64,000 nucleotides of DNA from Candidatus Poribacteria bacterium (lineage in GTDB: Bacteria > Poribacteria > WGA-4E > JAJDTR01), in the NCBI GenBank assembly GCA_022827055.1, contig JAJDTR010000052.1, forward strand, positions 1 through 64,000. The letters run 5' to 3'. The notes under the pieces were generated by a model. That model was not told the origin of the DNA and made no database searches. It worked only from the letters and a program-made list of their open reading frames with translations. Below are positions 50,324 to 58,995 of this stretch, piece after piece. Position 1 is the stretch's first letter, and each line of letters begins with the position of its first letter. The position numbers and the translations under genes are program-made.

Positions 50324-53300
50324 TTACCCTCGTATCCGCACTCGTGAACTGCCACTCCCCATCTTATCAACGGCAATTCGTACTGGAATCCGCCGAGTCA
50401 ACTCATCAATGTGGCTAATAACCACAACAGTTCTGCCTGCAAGCCGTAACCCTTCTAGTGCAGAAATCGCGACTTCCAGCGTTTGGCTGTCGAGTGTGCC
50501 AAATCCTTCGTCAAGGTAGAGAGAATTGAGTTGTGCACGTCCACGGCTCATTTCGGAGAGTGCAAGCGCGAGTGACAAACTTGTCAGAAACGCTTCACCT
50601 CCCGAAAGTGTTTCTACCGGACGCTCTTCGTTTCCATTCCATCGATCGATTACCACCATGTTATCAATTCCCTCTGCTCTCAATTCGTAACGCTTCGTCA
50701 GGTCTGTCAACTGTCTATTTGCGAAGAGGATTATCGCATCAAACATTCGTTCTAAAGCAAAATCGCGAAGACTGTTGCTGGGAATGCAATTCTGCAGATT
50801 TCCCCATTGATTCCTTTCCTGAAGAGCTTTTTCGAGTACGTCTTCTTGTGCCTTTCGCAGGCGCAGGTTCTCCTCTAAGTTCTCAATAGTCGTTTGCAGT
50901 CTTCCGGTTTCTTCGTTGGATGTTGTGATCTGCTCATCAATCTGCTGCTCGGCCGCTTGAAGGCGGTGAAGAAGTTCCGGGACAAAAGGCGAATCTGCAA
51001 AAATTGGGCGTAATTTTTTAATCTCTTCTTCATTTGTGCGCCATTTCTGTTTGTATACAGTGATTTTTTCTTCACACCCCTTTATCCAGGCTTCATCACG
51101 TAAAGCTCGCTCGTGGGCTTCAGGAGATTCAAGGCCTGCGTTTCCTAAAGCCTCCAAATAGATACGCTGTGCTTCACTGAATTTCTCCACGCAAGTAGCG
51201 TACTGGGATGCGAGGCTATCTGCTTTTGTCTGTACCTGTGTCAGAGTGTTTTCTTTTTCGCCAAGCACCTTCAGGCTTTTCTCACGGAGTGCTGTCTTTT
51301 CTGCCACTTCCATCTCCAGTTTGCCGATGGCGTCTTTCGCCGTCAATCCTCCGGTCTTGTCTCGCGCTGATTCGGACAATTGCTCGGAATCCGAGCGATA
51401 ATGCTGTATCTCTGCCACCACGTTCGCTTGGCGTTCGTGTTCAGCATTTAGATCTTTTACGTTCTGCTCAATCTCCAATTTGAGAAGGTTCAGCCTGTTC
51501 TGTCTTTCAATTAACTCCTCTTTTACTGTTCGGACTTTCTCAATCCGTGCCTCGAACTGATTAAGTGCCTCCCCTTGGTCCTCTCCGCGAAAATCATCAG
51601 GCAGTAGCTTCCAGAAATCCACGTCGAGCGCTTCAATTTCATCGTTTAATTTTTTTGCCTCTCTGCTAATCTTCTCCCCCTGTGATTCAGCGCCATCTAA
51701 TTCAGCCCTTACTCGCCGGATTGCTTGCTCCTGCTCATTCAGACGCTCGGCAAATCTTTCTTGATCTTTCAATGCCTCCTGAACTTTGTGAAGTTTTCGG
51801 ATAGATTCCTCCGCTGTGTCAATCTTCTGTTGCGTCCATTTCAACGAAATTTCGTTCTGCGGGTAGGTTTTTTTCCACTTCACTTGCGCTAAGTCGATTA
51901 TTTTATCCAATGATGCAATCTTCGTGCGAGATTCGCTAATCTGTTTCTTCATATTTGATTTAGTTGCCTCACCCCGAATCTTTTCCTGTTCCAAATTCTG
52001 GAGCTTCTTCTTTTCAGCCTGAAGTTCCTTTTCAGCCTTGGACAGATTAGATGAGGCAACTCTGAACTGTTCCTCGATTTCCTTTGTTGTTTTCTCACGC
52101 CATGGGTGTTCAGTCGCTCCACACACTGGGCACGGTTGACCCTCGCGGAGTTGGCTCCGCAACTCCGTGGTGTGATGGATAGTGCGGGCAAGGTCTTTTT
52201 CGGAAGTGCAACGTTTTACCTTTTCCTCCATCCGGCCGACAACTTCTGTTTGAACTGCCATCTTCTGGCTGAGTTTTACGAGCTCATCCTCAACTGAAAT
52301 CAAAGCATCATTTACCATGTCCAAATCACTTCTTTCCTCGCTCAACCGTCGTTGACTCTCCTCAAATTCACTTGCAATGGGTTGCAGCGCCTCCGCCTGA
52401 TGCTTTTCCGTTTCCCATGAATCGACAACGCCTTTATCCTTTTGTCCTTTCAGTTCGGATTCTGCCCGTATTAGCGTAACGTCCGCAACTTGCTTTTGCT
52501 CAATGCGTTTCTGCTGCTCCTCTTCCGATTCCGCTAATTCAGCCATTAATTCCGTAATTTTCGACTGCAACTGTTTTCCCGTCTTCAACTTCTCGTCCCG
52601 AAATTCCGATTTCCCGTTGCGCTTCTGAAGGATTTCATGCGCCTGGATACGGCATTCGTTGCTATTTTCCGACAGCGTGGATTCCTGCAAAAACGAATTC
52701 CCCTCTTCGATATCCTTTTCCAGAGCGGTTTTCCCCTTGTCTTGAAAAACGGCCGTTTTTGACAGATCCTCAATACACTTTTCAATCGTTTCAAGCTCGT
52801 TTGTTCGTCCTTTAACCGTTTCCAATTGTGATTTCGCCCGAGTTTCCTCATCGCGCGCTACATTGTACACCTTCATTCTAGCGTCACGGTCAAATAAAAC
52901 ATTAGGATGTGCTTCATCGATTTCCGCGAAGGTTCTCTGTGCCTTGCCATACTCTTCTTGCGCGAATTTTAAACTGTCATTGGCTTTTTCAGATTTTTCC
53001 TGTATCGTTTCAAGTTCTTTTTTTACGTCTCGAAACTTTGACTGCTTAGGGACAAGCTGTGCTGCAAGGCGAGCAAGTTCTAGTTCTGATTGCTGTAGAT
53101 CAATCTCTTTCCTCTGGTTCAACAGTTGCCCCTGGCGTTTTTCCGCATTTTTTAATTGGTCGAACAAGCGACTGCGCTCTTCCTCGTTCTTCCTCTCTTC
53201 CAAAATTTTGGCACGTTTCTCGTGTAAAGATTGGGTCTTGACTTTCTGTTCCTCAAGGTCATCTCGTGCTCTTTTCAGCTCGTTATCAGTCACGACAGGA

Positions 53301-53956
53301 ATTGCATCAATAGCCCCTTCAAGCTGACTATACGTCCGCTCTGTATCATTCACCTTCTCGTTAAGCACCTGTTTAAGTCGATCGTAAACCGCAATTCCTG
53401 TTGTAGCCTCTAGGATTGTGCGACGCTTTTCAGGTTCCGCCTTTAAGAAGGCAGCAAAATCACCTTGTGCTAACATCACGGAGCGGTTGAAGGCATCAAA
53501 ATCCAGTCCCAAGATGGACTCAACGACTTTGCTCACACTCATCTCGCTTGCGTCGTGAGAGTCCCCTCGCGATGATAATCGATCGGTGATTAAATCTCCT
53601 GTATTTTCATCATACAGCGCTACCTCCGCTGGCTTGAGCAATCCCTTTGAACTGCGTTTAACCCGCCATTCAGCGAGATAACGATTTCCTGCAGCCTCGA
53701 ACAGGACTTCAGCATGTCCGTCTATCTTCCCCTGACTTAACAGATTACCAGGATTTTTATTGCCTTTACCTGACAGCCGTGGAGTTTTGTTGTAGAGCGC
53801 AACACACAGCGCGTCGAGCAACGTTGTTTTCCCCGCCCCAGTTGGACCCGTAATTGCTATCAGCGATGTGCCATTCAAGGGTTCATTCTCGAAGTCGAGT
53901 TCAATTTCACTGCGAAAACTATTCAGGTTCATGATTCGTAATTTGAGTAATTTCAT
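50324..53956 (-). CDS. sbcC: SbcC nuclease ATPase subunit
   Basis: This 1210-residue SMC-like protein has the N-terminal Walker A (GPTGAGKTT, about 37-45), long coiled coils, the zinc-hook CPVC near 608-612 (GQPCPVCGATEHPW), and the C-terminal half with LSGGEAFLTSLSLALALSEM and Walker B-like SLYLDEGFGTLD. It forms the DNA-end-processing SbcCD complex, acting on hairpins and blocked double-strand ends. The start is ATG at 53956, 38 bp after the sbcD stop. Length is similar to or slightly above the E. coli protein (about 1050). Confidence 0.95.
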   Translation of the reverse strand: MKLLKLRIMNLNSFRSEIELDFENEPLNGTSLIAITGPTGAGKTTLLDALCVALYNKTPRLSGKGNKNPGNLLSQGKIDGHAEVLFEAAGNRYLAEWRVKRSSKGLLKPAEVALYDENTGDLITDRLSSRGDSHDASEMSVSKVVESILGLDFDAFNRSVMLAQGDFAAFLKAEPEKRRTILEATTGIAVYDRLKQVLNEKVNDTERTYSQLEGAIDAIPVVTDNELKRARDDLEEQKVKTQSLHEKRAKILEERKNEEERSRLFDQLKNAEKRQGQLLNQRKEIDLQQSELELARLAAQLVPKQSKFRDVKKELETIQEKSEKANDSLKFAQEEYGKAQRTFAEIDEAHPNVLFDRDARMKVYNVARDEETRAKSQLETVKGRTNELETIEKCIEDLSKTAVFQDKGKTALEKDIEEGNSFLQESTLSENSNECRIQAHEILQKRNGKSEFRDEKLKTGKQLQSKITELMAELAESEEEQQKRIEQKQVADVTLIRAESELKGQKDKGVVDSWETEKHQAEALQPIASEFEESQRRLSEERSDLDMVNDALISVEDELVKLSQKMAVQTEVVGRMEEKVKRCTSEKDLARTIHHTTELRSQLREGQPCPVCGATEHPWREKTTKEIEEQFRVASSNLSKAEKELQAEKKKLQNLEQEKIRGEATKSNMKKQISESRTKIASLDKIIDLAQVKWKKTYPQNEISLKWTQQKIDTAEESIRKLHKVQEALKDQERFAERLNEQEQAIRRVRAELDGAESQGEKISREAKKLNDEIEALDVDFWKLLPDDFRGEDQGEALNQFEARIEKVRTVKEELIERQNRLNLLKLEIEQNVKDLNAEHERQANVVAEIQHYRSDSEQLSESARDKTGGLTAKDAIGKLEMEVAEKTALREKSLKVLGEKENTLTQVQTKADSLASQYATCVEKFSEAQRIYLEALGNAGLESPEAHERALRDEAWIKGCEEKITVYKQKWRTNEEEIKKLRPIFADSPFVPELLHRLQAAEQQIDEQITTSNEETGRLQTTIENLEENLRLRKAQEDVLEKALQERNQWGNLQNCIPSNSLRDFALERMFDAIILFANRQLTDLTKRYELRAEGIDNMVVIDRWNGNEERPVETLSGGEAFLTSLSLALALSEMSRGRAQLNSLYLDEGFGTLDSQTLEVAISALEGLRLAGRTVVVISHIDELTRRIPVRIAVDKMGSGSSRVRIRG

Positions 53957-53994
53957 CTAACTTCCCCGCATGTAAAATAATCTCTTTTAAGCAT

Positions 53995-55215
53995 TCACTC
54001 AGTTTCATCAGATTGAGTTGAGGCAATATGCACCAGTTCTCTAAAGGTTTCTAATAATCTTGGAAGTTCCGTTTCAACTACTTCTATGTCGTTATGTTTT
54101 GTGCGGTAAAATTCCTCGAATATCTCCTCTGGCGCCTTTTTAGAAATATCTTCAGCGGACAATCCCGTTTCGTGTTGCTGTTCCGCTAATTGTAACTCTA
54201 CAATCAACACATCGCCCTCCCGGTCTCCAAATGCCTCACGAATCTCGTCCCCAATTCCGAGTTGGGGAGCGTCAAGGGTGAGTTGCACCTCAACATACTT
54301 ACCACTCCAATCCCCGGACATTGCTTCTACCATCACCTGATCGTAATCTCCTTTCACTCGACAAAGTTCTTTGAAGACCGGGACATTGATTTCCTTCAGT
54401 TGAGTATCAGCCGATTCCGAAAAATCAACTATGTATACCTTTTTTGTGTACTCTGCCTCTTTGAAAGTCATTGGTAATGGTGAACCGGAATAGCGAATTG
54501 GATATTCAGCACCGTGGATTGGTTGTGGACGATGAAGATGACCCAATGCCACATAGTCGACTCCCTTCGGGAAATCACTTGGGCGCACCGGTGATGCTCC
54601 CCCAATTTGGACAACACGCTCCGATCCACTTTCTTCTCCGCTATCTACTAAAAGGTGGCCCATCAATATTTTCGGCAAATCCGATGGCATTTCTGATACA
54701 CATTGTTCGTATATTCGCCTTGTCGCTTCCCGATATCGCTCTGATCTTTCAACCTCAGTCTCGAACGAAATGTGCGGTAGAAGTTCACTCTCGGATAGGT
54801 AAGGGACAGCAGCAATAGCCACCGCATTCTTCGCATTGTCTCCTGCACGTGAGTGTAACGTGATAATGCAATCCTCAAGCCCAGATTCGATTCCTCCGAC
54901 AACATGAATATGTCCCATTTTGAGAAATTCTCGAGGAGCTGCTAGATTCCGCGGAGAATCGTGATTCCCAGCGGTGATGACCGCCTGTGTATCTGACTTG
55001 TCGTAGAGTTGGAAGAGGAATTCGTAGTATAGGTTAGTCGCTTCAGAGGCGGGTAATGCTGTATCGAATATATCCCCTGAAACAATCAATACATCAACGT
55101 CGTGCTCTCGGATGGTGGCAAGTAACCAATCGAGGAATTGGCGGTGTTCTTCTATACGGTTGCGCTCATAAAGCCGATGTCCGATGTGCCAGTCCGCGGT
55201 GTGAAGAATTCGCAT
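53995..55215 (-). CDS. sbcD: SbcD nuclease subunit
   Basis: This protein of about 406 residues starts MRILHTADWHIGHRLYERN, the first metallophosphatase motif, followed by SGDIFDTALP, GNHDSPRN and ALGHLHRPQP. These bind two Mn ions in the SbcD/Mre11 active site. The ATG at 55215 is chosen because the motif starts at once and AAGG lies about 5 nt upstream; in-frame starts further upstream add an unrelated N-terminus. It forms the exo/endonuclease complex with SbcC. Confidence 0.93.
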   Translation of the reverse strand: MRILHTADWHIGHRLYERNRIEEHRQFLDWLLATIREHDVDVLIVSGDIFDTALPASEATNLYYEFLFQLYDKSDTQAVITAGNHDSPRNLAAPREFLKMGHIHVVGGIESGLEDCIITLHSRAGDNAKNAVAIAAVPYLSESELLPHISFETEVERSERYREATRRIYEQCVSEMPSDLPKILMGHLLVDSGEESGSERVVQIGGASPVRPSDFPKGVDYVALGHLHRPQPIHGAEYPIRYSGSPLPMTFKEAEYTKKVYIVDFSESADTQLKEINVPVFKELCRVKGDYDQVMVEAMSGDWSGKYVEVQLTLDAPQLGIGDEIREAFGDREGDVLIVELQLAEQQHETGLSAEDISKKAPEEIFEEFYRTKHNDIEVVETELPRLLETFRELVHIASTQSDETE

Positions 55216-55918
55216 AGACGCCTTCATTGGAGGTGGATGTAAGGATGGGATGAAATCATCGCAATAGATTTCAAACCTCGAAACCGAGTCAAGCCTTGGA
55301 TTGCCAAAAATCACTCTAGCATCAAACACGGAGTTAATCAAGCTATAAATTTGCATTTCGGAGCTATTGCATCACAGTAATACCATTTCTCTGGAATGCT
55401 TGTGCATTGATAGCGTGAATCAGGTAAAGAAACTTGCGTAAAGCTGAACAAGAAGTTTTGTCTCCGCACAAATTCGGCGGGGAAGATGCCCCGCTTACGA
55501 AGTAAGTGGACAATCTAGTTATGACATCATATGCACTATTATTCAAGTATTCAATCGAAACGGTATAAGACCTTAGGGGCCTTGTGTGTTCAGACCAAAG
55601 CAGAGCTCACCTTCCGCATAATAGACTTGTGTAATCTCGAATTTTCACATACTAGATCTTGGGGTATACTTCCACAATCGAGCAAAAATCACTTAAGATA
55701 CTATCGCAAGCCCGACTGATTGACCGATTTTGCCCTTCCATCATCAGCTTCATTTTTGTCAATCATGATGCGGGATACAGCCACCTGAGAAATTAAACTT
55801 TTAGGTGCTCAATAATGCGAAAGATAAGTAGAGAGGTGACATTTTTGCCAAATAGTGCTAGAATGTGATTTGTCCGCGACTCTCTTGAGTTAATCCTATC
55901 ACATGTATTTGATATGTC
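55216..55918. other. 703-bp intergenic region with a GCGGGG hairpin
   Basis: Only a GCGGGG-aagatg-CCCCGC hairpin (55477-55494) stands out; reverse-complemented it reads GGGGCATCTTCCCC, related to the GGGGCATCTTGCCCC inside the 116-bp repeats at 6.7-7.0 kb. I find no gene. Divergent promoters for sbcD and the 55919 gene are expected here, but none is clear. Confidence 0.5.
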
Positions 55919-57214
55919 ATGTTAACCTTTTCGCTCGTCTGCAAAGCAATCTCCGGTGACCGCAGGGCACTTAGAGGCGGAATGCGACTACTCGCGGAGG
56001 TCGCCCACAGATACGGTATACCGATTACTTGGGCGATAGACGGAAGTTCGGCGCGGATTTTCGCAGACGATCTCACCGAATGGCATGAGTCGCACGGAGA
56101 TGAACCTCTCCTAATGTTGGACATTGGACCAATGTCGAAAACGGATGTCGGTCTCGACGATTCTGTCAAGTCGGCAGAGCACATCGTGACGATGCGCGAG
56201 AAAATACCGAAGTATGTATCGTCCGAGTGGACCAAAATACAACGAGTGATGGAGTGGACGTCCCCGCGAATTGCAGGTGCGGACAAGAAAACGCACGTAC
56301 TTCTCTATGCCTTGGAACAGGTCGGATTTAAGGGTTTATGGGGATACTTTTGGGATGCGACAGATTTGGAATCTGGAGATGATCGCGGGTGCCCATTTGG
56401 CTTTTTTTACCCATCGAAAGATCGTCATAACCTCGCTGGTACCCCATCAAGCCGAATTGTTGGTATTCCACGGGCTTCTTCCAACCTCACCGAATATCGG
56501 GAACCGCAGGAAGAAGGCTCCCAAAACGGTCATGAAGCAACACTTCAAAGATGGATTTCAAGTGGACAAGCGGGGCAAACATTCGATTGCTACGCCGCAA
56601 GCGCGAAATGGAACCGATGGCTGGGATACGTTCAGCATATCAGCGTTGCGGATTTGATGGAATTGGAGTCGGAAGGATCGGAACAGCTTGATGCGTTTCT
56701 GGGTAAGGTTTGTGCACATGAAGCAACCCAGGTGATGCTGCTCTCCGACGCGGTGAACGATTATCAACTCGCGTTTAAGCAGACGCAGCCAACTTTTCTA
56801 CTCATGGGCAACGAGTCTCAGGCTGATGAAGGTTCATTGAAAACTCCTTCTCATTCAACCTTTTTTTATTACGATGAAGAGTGCCAATTCATCTTTGAAA
56901 GGGACAAAATGGAGCCGGTTGATATGAAAAACTATGTGTCTCCTCCCACCGACTCCCGCCACGGCATAGAATTTACCTTACCGCAAATTGAACATTTCTA
57001 TCCCACTCGCACCAGAGACAAGTTACAGATGCGATTTTCGCTCGAGTCCACAAAGGCGATGCCTTACGGTTTCGCAATCTGGGGAAACCATGAAGGGTTA
57101 ACCCTCGTAAATTCAAATGCCAAAGAAGTGAAATGGTTGAGCGACCAACTCCTGTTCATCCGAGTCGAATTACAACCTGGAATTAATGAAATTGAGGTTG
57201 TATTAACGATTTAA
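55919..57214 (+). CDS. Hypothetical soluble protein with NodB-like N-terminal strand pattern
   Basis: This 431-residue protein has no signal or membrane segment. Its N-terminus (LLAEVAHRYGIPITWAIDGSSA) resembles the opening of the polysaccharide deacetylase fold, but the catalytic metal-binding His-x-x-x-His is not visible. A second region (about 325-431) may be beta-rich (THRDK..MRFSLESTKAMPYGFAIWGNHEGLTLV). A tga in frame precedes the ATG. No clear ribosome binding site is visible. It stands alone on the plus strand. I do not assign a function. Confidence 0.6.
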   Translation: MLTFSLVCKAISGDRRALRGGMRLLAEVAHRYGIPITWAIDGSSARIFADDLTEWHESHGDEPLLMLDIGPMSKTDVGLDDSVKSAEHIVTMREKIPKYVSSEWTKIQRVMEWTSPRIAGADKKTHVLLYALEQVGFKGLWGYFWDATDLESGDDRGCPFGFFYPSKDRHNLAGTPSSRIVGIPRASSNLTEYREPQEEGSQNGHEATLQRWISSGQAGQTFDCYAASAKWNRWLGYVQHISVADLMELESEGSEQLDAFLGKVCAHEATQVMLLSDAVNDYQLAFKQTQPTFLLMGNESQADEGSLKTPSHSTFFYYDEECQFIFERDKMEPVDMKNYVSPPTDSRHGIEFTLPQIEHFYPTRTRDKLQMRFSLESTKAMPYGFAIWGNHEGLTLVNSNAKEVKWLSDQLLFIRVELQPGINEIEVVLTI

Positions 57215-57548
57215 TTGGCTAAGGGATATATTCCTCCATGCTAACTTGGCAGGCTTCATTTTCGTTTGCCTCTAGCAGGAACATATGCTAGAATTTACCG
57301 GGTTATGGGGCCTTAAATTAGAGCAAATTTGCAAATCTCTCATGTCATTCGCATATTCAATAAACAGTGCGGAGGAACTGAGATTTCCCGATATGCTTCG
57401 AAAGATTCGTACAACAGCAGGACTAATGTGGAAGAAATTTCGTCGGACTTCGGAGAGGACAGAATATTTCGTTAATCGTTCAAATCTCGCGTTATCTGAA
57501 CAGCACGTAACATATTGGAATCATACTTAATCGGCTATGCGATACGCT

Positions 57549-57672
57549 AATCTCGCGATGTTGATACCGGTATCTTTTGCCTAGACAGAGATAGGCGGTT
57601 CGAGATTAAGTTAGAGATAGATTTTTCGCGAGATTGCCTATTATCGCAGCCCTGTGATAGTAGGCTTTTTTT
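57549..57672 (+). promoter_or_regulatory. Structured leader of thrC: long P1-like stem and attenuator
   Basis: AATCTCGCGA (57549-57558) is perfectly complementary to TCGCGAGATT (57626-57635), enclosing an 87-nt element that contains the palindrome GATACCGGTATC (57563-57574) and a hairpin GCCTA...TAGGC (57579-57596). An intrinsic terminator (57636-57672) abuts the closing strand directly. ATAGGC (57591-57596) of the internal hairpin can also pair with GCCTAT (57636-57641) of the terminator, so alternative structures are mutually exclusive. This layout is like a riboswitch or protein-controlled attenuator. I recognise no SAM, TPP, lysine, glycine or T-box consensus. AATCTCGCG also occurs at 57483-57491 and may compete. 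Confidence 0.65.
57636..57672 (+). terminator. Rho-independent terminator within the thrC leader
   Basis: A 13-bp stem (GCCTATTATCGCA pairing with TGTGATAGTAGGC, two G-U pairs) with a GCCC loop is followed by seven T. It stops transcription just 25 bp before the thrC start, so it is best read as an attenuator. Confidence 0.85.
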
Positions 57673-57697
57673 ATATTGATAAACAGTGGAGGAAACA

Positions 57698-58930
57698 ATG
57701 GAGAAGGTCATTGGACTCAAGTGTCGAGAATGTGAACGCCAGTACCCTAAAGAACCGTTGCACGTGTGCGAGTTCTGTTTTGGCCCCCTTGAGGTGGATT
57801 ACGACTATGAGGTCATCCGGAAATCAATCTCTCGCGAATCAATTGAGGATGGCCCTGACAGTTTGTGGCGATATTCCGACTTGCTGCCGATAGACGGCGA
57901 ACCTACGGATGGTTTGAATTCTGGGTTTACACCACTTATTCGCGCAAGGAATTTGGAGAACGCCCTTGGAGTTAATGAACTCTATATTAAGGACGATTCC
58001 GTCTGTCACCCCACATTGTCTTTTAAAGACCGAGTGGTAGCGGTCGCGCTAAGTAAGTCAAAGGAGTTTGGATTCGACACGGTCTCGTGTGCATCGACAG
58101 GGAACTTGGCAAATTCGGTTGCGGCGCACGCGGCAATTGCAAATCTTAACTGCTTCATTTTTATTCCGGCAGATCTCGAACTCGGGAAAGTGATTGCGTC
58201 GCTTGTCTATGCGCCGACTGTCGTGGGCATCTCTGGAAATTACGACGATGTCAATCGTTTATGCAGTGAAATCGCGGGTGTGTATCCGTGGGCGTTCGCA
58301 AATATAAATCTTCGCCCGTTCTACGCGGAAGGCTCGAAAACGCTTTGCTTTGAGCTGATTGAGCAGCTCGGTTGGGAAGCGCCGGATCACCTCATCTTAC
58401 CTGCAGCGGGGGGATCACTCATTACCAAAGCAAAGAAGTCGTTTAAAGAATTCCATCTTATGGGACTCATTGACGAACCGAAAACCAAGATTCATGTGGC
58501 TCAGGCGGAAGGGTGCGGGCCAATTGTTGCGACGCTTAAGGAGGAGGGCGACTTTGTGAAGCCGGTCAAGCCTGATACAATTGCTAAGTCTCTCGCAATC
58601 GGAAACCCTGCCGATGGCATCTACGCCGTTTCCACGGTGCGTGACTCGGGCGGAGAGGGAGAATTTGCCACGGACGAAGAGATTGTTGAAGCCATGAAAC
58701 TTCTCGCCGCAACCGAAGGAATCTTCACCGAAACCGCCGGCGGCGTGACTCTCGCCGTGACAAAGAAACTCATTGAGAGCGGCCACATCGGACGAGAAGA
58801 TCGAACTGTCGTTGGAATCACGGGCAACGGATTAAAAACAATTGAAGCCCTCGATGCAAAAGTTGAAGAACCACATATCATTCAACCGCAATTGAACGCA
58901 TTCAAGAAGTTAATGACGACACTTGAATAA
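57698..58930 (+). CDS. thrC: Threonine synthase
   Basis: This 410-residue PLP enzyme converts O-phosphohomoserine to threonine. The PLP lysine is in PTLSFKDRVVAVA; the phosphate loop is CASTGNLANSVA. An N-terminal zinc-ribbon-like segment (CREC, CEFC) is present, as in many threonine synthases of this type. The ATG at 57698 has GGAGG at 57688-57692; an upstream in-frame GTG overlaps that site and is rejected. A terminator-like attenuator precedes the gene. Confidence 0.92.
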   Translation: MEKVIGLKCRECERQYPKEPLHVCEFCFGPLEVDYDYEVIRKSISRESIEDGPDSLWRYSDLLPIDGEPTDGLNSGFTPLIRARNLENALGVNELYIKDDSVCHPTLSFKDRVVAVALSKSKEFGFDTVSCASTGNLANSVAAHAAIANLNCFIFIPADLELGKVIASLVYAPTVVGISGNYDDVNRLCSEIAGVYPWAFANINLRPFYAEGSKTLCFELIEQLGWEAPDHLILPAAGGSLITKAKKSFKEFHLMGLIDEPKTKIHVAQAEGCGPIVATLKEEGDFVKPVKPDTIAKSLAIGNPADGIYAVSTVRDSGGEGEFATDEEIVEAMKLLAATEGIFTETAGGVTLAVTKKLIESGHIGREDRTVVGITGNGLKTIEALDAKVEEPHIIQPQLNAFKKLMTTLE

Positions 58931-58995
58931 CGCTCAAAATGTAAATTGTACATACCGAGTTTAGCCCTCGCCATCCTACCATCGAATCTCTAGCC

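Noticed and set aside
57285-57530. Small plus-strand gene upstream of the thrC leader
   Set aside because: No family pattern, no convincing ribosome binding site and no excess of threonine codons that would fit a leader peptide.
57590-57610. tRNA-like GGTTCGAG motif
   Set aside because: No acceptor or anticodon stems can be folded around it; it lies within the thrC leader.
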